Positions 7,151 to 13,961 of a stretch of DNA of 13,961 nt are shown here, piece after piece. The translations under genes were made by a program, and so were the position numbers. Numbering within the stretch: position 1 is the first letter of the stretch; each line of letters starts with the position of its first letter. The DNA is from Larix sibirica (lineage: Eukaryota; Streptophyta; Pinopsida; Pinales; Pinaceae). The DNA lies in assembly GCA_004151065.3 (NCBI GenBank), contig NWUY0300041297.1, positions 1-13,961 on the forward strand. Direction: 5' to 3'. The notes beneath the pieces were generated by a model, which searched no databases, was not told the origin of the DNA, and saw only the letters and a list, made by a program, of their open reading frames with translations.

Positions 7151-8333
7151 TTGATGTTATGCTTGGTGATGGTTAATTGCTCCATGAATCTGATGATGAC
7201 TGACCCATTTCCCTCTCTGTTCTACCAAGCAGTCTCGTCAATAATGGGGACCATGACATGTAAACAATTTAATCCTAGGTGGGGTTGTGGAGATTGTATG
7301 TCCTCAGCGCCACGACCGCGACTTGGATGTTGATGTGGTCCTGATCTTGACCCTACTACATGTGGTGTAACTAATGGAACAAAAGGTGATGAGGCGAACA
7401 TACAGGCCATCCTAGCTTCCCCAGAATGAGCCCCCATATAGTTGACTCTCCTACCCTTGATATGAAGGGTTCTTGCTTACCAATAATTCCCCTTGGGTAC
7501 TTGACCCCGGGTTTGTACCCGTACCTACCTTTGTGTCGATCTCCCATATTGATCTTTTTCTTCATATGTTTGGATATATTTGATGTTTCCGCCATGGTTG
7601 TGTGTTTCCACATAGCCACCTATGTACAAATTTCTTCGTCCATCCCATTCAAAAATATTTCATCTTGCATGGCGTCATCGACCATATACTCGACGTGATG
7701 CACCAAATAGTAGATTTCTGCTTCATACTCTTCTATCGACCTTCCCCTCTATTGCATTGCATGGAAGGTAACCTTTTGTTGATACCTGTACTCATCGGAC
7801 ATGTATCTTGTTCTGAAGGTTTATTCAAATAGCTCCCATGATACCTATAAGGGGCTGATGTGCAGCTTCTATTCTTCGTTGACCCACCACATCAAAGCCT
7901 TGTTCGTAAGAAGGCTCATTGCTATTTGGGCCTTCTCATTTGTGGTGTAATCCTTGAAGCTAAGAGCCCGCTCTACTTCCACCAACTAGGATTCCGTCAC
8001 CTACCCCTCTTGCCTCCCCGATAATTTTGGTAAGATAGATTTGTGTTTCTCCTTCATTACATCCAAGGGTTCCCTCACCCATTTCAAGGAAGATGGTTTC
8101 TTTTGATCATGTTTATGTTTATGCTCAAGCTCTCGGTCCTGGCTTGGATCATGATTCTAACCTACATTTTGGTTATGGCTCTTCCCGACCATCCAATCCC
8201 GAAACATGTCAGACATCTCCGCTAGGGAGCATAAGATGGATTTCTCCATCGGTGTACCGACCTCGGTATTAGATTTAGGTTGTCTACCAGCCTCGACATT
8301 GGCTTGAGATTGTCTATGGCGATTTAGAGCCAT
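7150..8333 (-). pseudogene. Gypsy Gag (capsid), with seven TAG stops and one TAA
   Basis: ATG at 8333 opens a frame that can be followed 320 codons to 7371 through eight stops: TAG at 8157-8159, 8001-8003, 7986-7988, 7869-7871, 7845-7847, 7749-7751 and 7620-7622, and TAA at 7821-7823. The central part is the retrotransposon capsid fold: NEKAQIAMSLLTNKA, WW, VSWELF, FRTRYMSDEY, then SIEEYEAEIYYL. Several stops fall where glutamine is usual (the F[DEK]QTF and MQQ positions). After a frameshift at about 7430 the frame at 7437-7222 may continue towards the protease. No clear CCHC zinc knuckle is seen between them. Gag forms the virus-like particle in the cytoplasm. The family identity comes from the capsid pattern and position. 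Confidence 0.85.
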
Positions 8334-8382
8334 TACCCTCTGTAATTTTCACGAGGATTGGTTGTTAGGTTCTCCCAACATT

Positions 8383-8490
8383 AAACATGTGTCCGACATT
8401 TTAATTTATAGTTAACAACTCCCTATGGAATTAATTTAAACACATGTCCTATAATTTAGTTTATAGTTAATAGCTCCCTATGGAATTAAC
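8383..8490. repeat. Two-copy tandem repeat of about 55 bp just upstream of gag
   Basis: The copies lie at 8383-8434 and 8438-8490. Each begins AAACA(C)ATGT and shares TTTATAGTTAA followed by AGCTCCCTATGGAATTAA or a close variant. They differ at about ten positions, so the duplication is old. The block lies in the element leader, about 50 bp upstream of the gag ATG in the element's sense direction. Confidence 0.85.
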
Positions 8491-9617
8491 ATTGTGACCA
8501 TAAATCTCTCCAAAATGTGGACACATGAAATGAGTTTTTGCAGGTGCAACTTAAGACAGGGGTATGGATGAGATGGATAATTTAGAAGAAGTACCAGATA
8601 AATGTCATTCATATTTTGGATAATACTACTAGGGAGAATGGCAGAGAAAATTTAGAGGTACCTGCAATCCTAATGGATATATCAAAGATTTAGGGACAAC
8701 CATAGAGCTGAGCATAATGTGGGTATTGTAGAGGCAATGGATGGAAAATCAAGCAAGTTTGAATGTAGCAAATGTTGTAGACAACACAAAGTTGTGCAAG
8801 CATTAAGAATATAGAAATTGCTAAAAAGATTGGCAAACAACATGGATGTAGTTACCATTGAAATAGTAATAGAAGGCTATGCCTAGGAGGATGTTGATGA
8901 GGATTTCAAAATGAACCATCTTCTGTATAGATGCTTCCAAACATTCTTTAATGAATGGGGATTGATTGGTCACGATTTTATGAGTTAACCTTATGAGTAA
9001 TGGGTTATGCAAAAATGTTTGATGAACTAGGATAGTTCAAAATAGAACATCAGATGGCTTATGGAATACTGCATTCAATGTAGTAATGGTGAATATGAAT
9101 AGTTTCAGGTTCGTTAATTCTTATAACATTTTTTTTCTGAAAAAGTATGGCATCTTCATAACTTATGAGGCAAACTTCTGCAGTACCTTTACTTGGATCG
9201 AAAGATGTGGTTGGGTTACTATTTAGAAGTTAGAGCAAATAGAATTTGGCTAGTCTATTATGTGCTTAAATTTACTAATTTATATGATGAATAGAAAAGT
9301 TAGACTGCATGTGAAATACATATGATGAAAGTATGTGAAGTTGGAATGAACACATTCTATGATAATAATATGTTGTCATAGTACATGGGATTTTTGTATA
9401 AACTAACAATGATCTGGATGAGGATGAGCATGTGATGTCATGATGATCATAAAGGCCATACATTTTACAATTATAACTTTTCAGGATGAACCTCTAAATA
9501 ATAGAAATAGTTACAAGTTCTTAAGTGATTATTAATCATGCAGGATGCAACCATTAGGTTAGTGGAGAAATCTATTGTATAATGTATTTATGTAACTAGT
9601 CAAAATGCAACTATTTC

Positions 9618-9671
9618 ATTCATATTGTAAGTTATAGATGATAGCATTTTATTCATATTGTAAGTTATAGA
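9618..9671. repeat. 21-bp direct repeat, spacing 33 bp
   Basis: ATTCATATTGTAAGTTATAG plus one A occurs at 9618-9638 and again, identically, at 9651-9671. A perfect 21-bp match in otherwise worn sequence suggests a recent local duplication. Confidence 0.9.
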
Positions 9672-9709
9672 ATCCCTATCATGTTGGATAGAACAAGAAC
9701 CGGTCTTGC

Positions 9710-9758
9710 TGATAGATTTAATCCTCATAGTTAGCAACAATACCACCGCAATCTATCA
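9710..9758. repeat. 9-bp inverted repeat pair
   Basis: TGATAGATT (9710-9718) and AATCTATCA (9750-9758) are perfect reverse complements separated by 31 bases. It may be a hairpin remnant; no associated gene is visible. Confidence 0.5.
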
Positions 9759-9829
9759 CGGCTCTCTTTCAAGTCTTATTATAAAATCTTTTTAAAGAAC
9801 TCTAAATAGGGCAGGCTAAACAATGTTTT

Positions 9830-9863
9830 TCCTGCTCTGTGTTATTTCCTACTCTGTGTTATT
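9830..9863. repeat. Two tandem 17-bp units
   Basis: TCCTGCTCTGTGTTATT (9830-9846) is followed at once by TCCTACTCTGTGTTATT (9847-9863), with one difference. Confidence 0.9.
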
Positions 9864-10960
9864 AGGAACCTTGAATGACCTGATTTTTTTGCAAATCTAT
9901 GGAACGGAGTTTTCTTATGCAAAGGAGGTAACGTCGGATTTCAATTATGATTTGAAATAAGAAGATCCAAGTCCTGAACCCAGATTTAAATTCAGGAAAC
10001 TCAATAGCGGCATCAATAGTATTACTTTTCATATGAAAGGCTGAATCAATGTGCCTTGCTTGGGTATTAAATGGGTTGAGTCTCCTCTGAGAATGATTGG
10101 GGCCTAGGTGCTGGACAATTGAGAATGCGAACTTTCATGGTGCACCATATCTCACTGAGGCACACTCAACAGTTTCCAAGCATATAATACGGAATGACGA
10201 TTTTGCAAATTGAAAGAATTTATTGAAAGAAATCATTGATGCAACAATATAGGTTCCATTTAGGAGCTTGGAGAAGATGTAATTTTTGGTGTGTAATTTT
10301 AACACGGAATAGTTTAATAAATCATACTTAGGTAGAGAGTAGACACTTTGTGGCTTTTTATTTTTATTTTTTATAACTCTATCCCATTGCCATAGATACA
10401 ACCTTTAGGTCGTTCCTTCTCTGTTTTTCGAGCTCAGAATTTAATAACATTTTTGGAGAGGATCTTATCCCTAACATAACTTCCTTTTATAAAAGAAATT
10501 ACAAAATATATAGATAGTATACTATAATTTAATATATGGATCTCATATATATATATATTGATCTTATATTCTCTTCAGTGGTATTATGTCATATCCAAAG
10601 ATTTTTGTTTTCTAATTTCTACGAGAATAATATTTTGGAGTCCTACCAAAGTTGGATATTCTATGTGTAAAAGTGTGGGTTCAAAAATAGGGCGACAAAG
10701 TACAATTCATGATGGTGAAGGTTCAAACGAAGGATTACTTACAAATGAATTTTGGAGGCGTGAGGATACGAGGGCTATGAGGCAATTAACACATTGTTTT
10801 CTGAGATAGAATTGTATGCCCTATACTATACCTTCATATATCTTTGACTACACAGATTGCACATGAAAGAACATATGTAACACAGAGACACTTGCAAAAA
10901 GCTACGAATGCTCATTACTTAGTACATAAATTCGGGCAGCGGACCATGGTACAGGAAACA

Positions 10961-10981
10961 CCAAACCTCGCTCTGATACTA
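10961..10981 (-). promoter_or_regulatory. Primer binding site, initiator tRNA-Met type
   Basis: The minus strand reads TAGTATCAGAGCGAGGTTTG, which differs from the common plant PBS TGGTATCAGAGC(C)AGGTTT at two of 19 positions. It starts two bases after the CA end of the LTR (10984). The 3' end of initiator tRNA-Met would prime minus-strand DNA here. This site fixes the true inner edge of the 5' LTR, showing that the LTR is longer than the part shared with the left copy. Confidence 0.88.
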
Positions 10982-10983
10982 GA

Positions 10984-11935
10984 TGTAAGGGTCCATCCTG
11001 CTAGTAAGGTTGTTAATAAGGGTAATCACACAAGATTATTAATCCAAAGTTCACTTTGAGAGATAATTTACAACCAACTAACAACTAACATGTTTAAACA
11101 TTAATAGAAAGGATTTATGTATAATAGGATACATGGATGAATTCTTATATTGTATCTAAGTCAATGATCTTTATGAACTAGCCTGCTAATCAGGGGGAGA
11201 CAACAAGATTATTAACCAGAATCAAAGCTAATTTCTATTTCTTTTTTTTTGTATTTACTGGACAATAATTAACAAACTATATAATTATTCTTAGAACAAT
11301 TGTATTTAACACAAAAAAGGTCTACTTACCTGGTTGCAGATGCTCCCTGGCTGCATTGCCCCTCTTGACCTCCAACAACCCTCCAGTAGCCAACTCTATC
11401 CCTACCAACAACAGGTTTGGGGGGAACAACTCTCCACCCAACCAACCCTCAACCAAAAATTGAGGCCCCCGAGCCCCCAACATAAATGCTATGACAATTT
11501 CTTTACCTCACCTCTCAACTCTCAATCCTTCTCCCACCAATACTCACCCCAGAAACTCAGTCAAGAAGAAAACACAAGAACACAATCACACCCTGGTGTT
11601 CTTTAACACTCACTAACATCAATATACATCACCCAACACTTAGACCAGACCAGAATAGAATGAATCTACCTGAACTCCCAATTCCTTCTTTTATGCAAGT
11701 AATTCAGTTAATTAATTAAATTAGAGTTATTTTGCATGAGTTCGAAGTGGCTTCCGTGCACATTACTTTTCTTAATAATTTTTTATTAACTTAAGCATAA
11801 CTTACTTGTTAATGTAAATGCTTAACTCCTTTTTATTATTAAATTAAATAATATATAATTTATTAATATGTTCCTAATAGCTAACTAGGATTATAATAGC
11901 TTAACTCATTCTAATTAATATTTTGGGGTGTTACA
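10984..11935 (-). repeat. 5' LTR of the gypsy element, complete
   Basis: 952 bp. On the minus strand it begins TGTAACACCCC (11935) and ends CCCTTACA (10984), giving the inverted ends TGTAA...TTACA. It is followed by two bases and then the primer binding site. Positions 11301-11935 match the truncated 3' LTR. The inner 317 bp (10984-11300) have no partner in this window. Two partly similar segments (about 10997-11048 and 11182-11221, each with CCTGCTA and AAGATTATTAA) suggest an internal duplication. Plus-strand open frames across it (10844-11059 and 11334-11606) are not considered genes. Confidence 0.9.
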
Positions 11936-12641
11936 CAAACCTCATAGCAATAATAGTGAGGCGCCAATATATTTTCTTAGAAAAATTATAGGTTGAATTT
12001 GTTTTAAGTCTCCATGTTAACTACTTTGACAATGGTCAGTTCTAGGGGTTAGGTCATTGGTTTGTGCAAGATCAATAGAATTATATGCATGTGGCACATT
12101 GAGAAGGTCATGCCCTCCTAGGTGGATCCCTAACCCCCTTTCCCAATATCCTGGGATTTCATACAATATTCGTGAGATCCAAACAACTATTGCCACCTTT
12201 ACTGATAGTTTATTTCAACATAGCACATTTGTCGTTGTGTCTTGCTAGAAGGGATGTTGAGACCATGTGAAACCAGATGATGGAGGGCCCAGAGGTTAGG
12301 CCTTTAGGCCATGCAACGGATTCCAATCCACATCCAATCAAGAAAGGTCACCTTGGCATACAAGGAATTCTGAAAGTAGTTTCATGTGATCATGATCCAT
12401 GTTCGAGTTGTGAGCGAACTTGTTATGGGCCGGTAGATGCTCGTATATGGAGGAATTTATTGGATAATGTTAGTATGTAATCATATTTATGGATGTTAAT
12501 TGGGTGTAGCTTGGGCAGTTGGGAGGAATGATTATTACCCTCCCCACCCAAGATCAATTCCTGCAAGTGATATGATGAGCTCTTAAATGAGCATATTGTT
12601 GTATTGGCTTTGAGCCCTGAAGAATCTGGTTTACCCTAGGT

Positions 12642-12642
12642 N
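12642..12642. other. Ambiguous base (N)
   Basis: A single N in the given sequence, within CCTAGGTNAGCATC. It marks an unresolved base in the assembly and has no biological meaning. Confidence 0.99.
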
Positions 12643-12955
12643 AGCATCCTCGAAATGAGGGGAAGTGTTTGGTGGGTTTCCACAAGATATGTATTTCGAG
12701 AAAAAATGTAATCATCTTTATGGACTTTATTGATTATATATATAATTACAAATGGAAAATATTCTATATAGTTGATTATAAAGGTTTTGTAAAATATCTA
12801 ATTATTTTGCATGTGCAATTTCTACAATCTAATACTCCTACAACCCCTCGATATTAATTAATCATTTCCATAACTAATGCAACAATTGCAATTGTTTTTT
12901 TTGTGGGCATACCTCACACACATGTATCATGAAACTATAATTTTGTTTAAGTATG

Positions 12956-12976
12956 ATATATATATATATATATATA
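12956..12976. repeat. AT dinucleotide microsatellite
   Basis: A run of about ten AT/TA units, 21 bases long, in AT-rich sequence. Its length is likely to vary between individuals. Confidence 0.9.
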
Positions 12977-13550
12977 AACAAGTATGACTAAAAGCTTTAT
13001 ATTAAAAAAGAGGGGGCTACAGGGTTTCCGCGTGCAATAGAATTACAAAGGTTTCCCGTTGGCCAAAATTCAAGACTGACAAGGCCCTGACTGTTCTAAT
13101 CTACCACCATCCACTGAACATTGAGTCTAGAGGTCATGCCAAAAACATTCTGTTGTGATACAAAATAAAAACATTATGATCCAAAAATTCCTTCCCTCAC
13201 TAAGAACTCAAAATGTCAACTTGTGACAAAAACTAAGCAACACGAGGGAATTACATTGACATTTTAAAAGACTCCAAATAGTTTATTTTTCTATGGAGGA
13301 AATCGAAAAAACCTCGACTAATAAGCTATCTACTTTTCTATAGAACATGACTGTAAATTAAAACCGCTAATCCTTTGCAAAACCTAGTAATTGTCATTTA
13401 ATGGGGCCCAAACTCAGACTTTAGTTGAACAAATTCTATGGGATCGAACCTGGAGTCAACATTTTGAAGTGGACTAGACCGAAGGAAGCCGCCATATGCA
13501 GTGTTGGATCCCATTCCCAAAGTTCCAATGTGGAACTAAAGATATACTAA

Positions 13551-13865
13551 TTAGGCTTCCAGGACGTTGAGTTTTTCCTCCAGCTTAGCAACCTTTTCCT
13601 TTTCCTTGGCCAAGTGTTCTTCCAGGTTCATCTCCCTTTGTTGAGATTCCTCATTTTCCCGTGCCTTGGTGTCTTCTTTCTGGTCCAGGTGCAATTCCAG
13701 AATTCCCAAGTCCGAGTCAAATTCACGATCAATCCTTCTTATCGACTGATTATTCTCTCTGTTCTCATCTTCAATTCTTCGGGGATGGTGGAAAATGCAG
13801 GTGCCCCTACATCGTCTTTCCTTGATTCTCGGCATGGCAGTATGTTTCTCTCTTCCTTCCGTCAC
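13551..13865 (-). CDS. Unidentified open frame with C-terminal coiled coil (fragment?)
   Basis: Open from ATG at 13865 to TAA at 13551-13553, 104 codons. I do not recognise the family. The first third is basic (REKH, KERRCRG). The last 45 residues are strongly charged with Glu, Lys and Arg in the spacing of a coiled coil, including LEEHLAKEKEKVAKLEEKL, and the frame ends LNVLEA. Its base composition is more balanced than the flanks. The overlapping plus-strand frame (13614-13928) is hydrophobic and low in charge, as expected of an antisense shadow. It could be the last exon of a plant gene, a gene fragment carried by a transposon, or the coiled-coil part of a retrotransposon Gag. The start is uncertain, since an exon could begin inside it. 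No promoter or splice site is asserted. Confidence 0.4.
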   Translation of the reverse strand: MTEGREKHTAMPRIKERRCRGTCIFHHPRRIEDENRENNQSIRRIDREFDSDLGILELHLDQKEDTKARENEESQQREMNLEEHLAKEKEKVAKLEEKLNVLEA

Positions 13866-13961
13866 CTTTCATTCTGTAATATTCCAACTGATAATTTATG
13901 TCTGTTTATGGAGTTTCCGATGATGTAGTTGCTTGCTAGTAGTCTTTATGGCTCAATACTT

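Larger units (their letters stand above)
8491..10960 (-). other. Long leader between primer binding site and gag, no recognised gene
   Basis: About 2.5 kb of AT-rich sequence with stops in all frames and no domain I recognise. It holds short repeats (9618-9671, 9710-9758, 9830-9863), a short AT run (about 10543-10556) and short open frames on both strands (minus 10401-10135, plus 10558-10809 and 10844-11059) that look like chance or shadow. Gypsy leaders are commonly some hundred bases long, so this is either an enlarged leader or holds an unrecognised nested insertion. Confidence 0.6.
1589..11935 (-). mobile_element. Decayed Ty3/gypsy LTR retrotransposon (chromovirus-like), 3' LTR truncated
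   Basis: The element has two related LTR copies in the same orientation, a primer binding site next to the right LTR, a polypurine tract next to the left LTR, and gag-PR-RT-RNaseH-IN order with a chromodomain-like tail. PR-RT-RH-IN order identifies Ty3/gypsy; Copia places IN before RT. The internal part (2227-10983) is about 8.8 kb, longer than usual for this group because of a 2.5 kb leader and a 1.6 kb 3' region. The LTR copies look roughly 85% identical by eye over the shared 636 bp, indicating an old insertion. At least five frameshifts and about 19 stops inactivate it. The target-site duplication cannot be checked because the far end of the 3' LTR is missing; the right flank reads CAAAC. 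Confidence 0.93.
11936..13550. other. Unassigned AT-rich sequence flanking the gypsy element
   Basis: No domain, PLE segment or second LTR was recognised. Short plus-strand frames at 12057-12248, 12277-12480 and 12669-12857 have no recognised motif. The second ends in a Cys-containing stretch (CDHDPCSSCERTC) of unknown meaning. An inverted pair GGGAGG/CCTCCC lies at about 12520-12537. It may be old repeat or true flank. Confidence 0.55.

Noticed and set aside
6629-8225. Several plus-strand open frames (6629-6835, 7151-7333, 7426-7698, 7602-7832, 8043-8225)
   Set aside because: All lie antisense to recognisable protease and Gag coding and show no motif of their own.
4131-8333. TAG reassignment or amber readthrough as the reason for the many TAG codons
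   Set aside because: The same frames also contain frameshifts, TAA, TGA and lost catalytic residues, so decay explains the data without a changed code.
11301-11301. LTR inner boundary set at 11301, where similarity between the two LTR copies ends
   Set aside because: No primer binding site follows it. The site at 10961-10981 and the TTACA end at 10984 show that the LTR continues; the similarity stops only because the left copy is truncated.
12277-12480. 67-codon plus-strand frame with clustered cysteines as a possible zinc-binding protein
   Set aside because: The cysteine spacing fits no family I know, the frame is short and the surroundings show no coding signal.

Overview
The window looks like plant nuclear repeat DNA, most probably from a conifer. 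It is AT-rich, has no intact gene, and is dominated by old, mutated retrotransposons. Two things point to a gymnosperm. A Ty3/gypsy element has been opened by many point mutations without being removed. Next to it lies a Penelope-like element (PLE) that keeps a GIY-YIG endonuclease; among land plants, as I recall, this type is chiefly known from conifers ('Dryad' elements). The host assignment is inference. There is one ambiguous base (N) at 12642.

Layout. Positions 1 to about 1588 hold PLE sequence on the minus strand. Read in its sense direction there is the C-terminal part of the reverse transcriptase, the GIY-YIG endonuclease (ORF end at 714), a decayed hammerhead-ribozyme-like motif (625-562), and then the N-terminus of a PLE ORF starting again (525 down to about 180). 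An ORF end, ribozyme and new ORF start in that order is the head-to-tail or pseudo-LTR arrangement typical of PLEs.

Positions about 1589 to 11935 hold one large Ty3/gypsy retrotransposon on the minus strand. The 5' LTR is 10984-11935, the tRNA-Met-type primer binding site 10961-10981, a long non-coding leader 8491-10960, gag 8333-about 7150, protease about 7150-6676, reverse transcriptase about 6676-5700, RNase H about 5720-5325, integrase about 5190-4134, and a chromodomain-like tail 4133-3846. A long 3' region follows, then the polypurine tract (2227-2240) and a 3' LTR (2226 to about 1589) that is cut short by the PLE. The missing 317 bp of that LTR should lie left of the window if the PLE inserted into it.

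The gypsy element is dead. It has several frameshifts, replaced catalytic residues in protease, RT and RNase H, and about 19 in-frame stops. About 15 of these stops are TAG, many where the family has glutamine, which suggests deamination of methylated cytosine at CAG (CHG) sites. The PLE reading frame has only two stops in about 290 codons, so it may be younger.

Positions 11936-13550 hold nothing I can name. At 13551-13865 (minus) there is an open frame ending in a charged coiled coil, perhaps a gene or transposon fragment. No tRNA, rRNA, CRISPR or bacterial-type feature is present.
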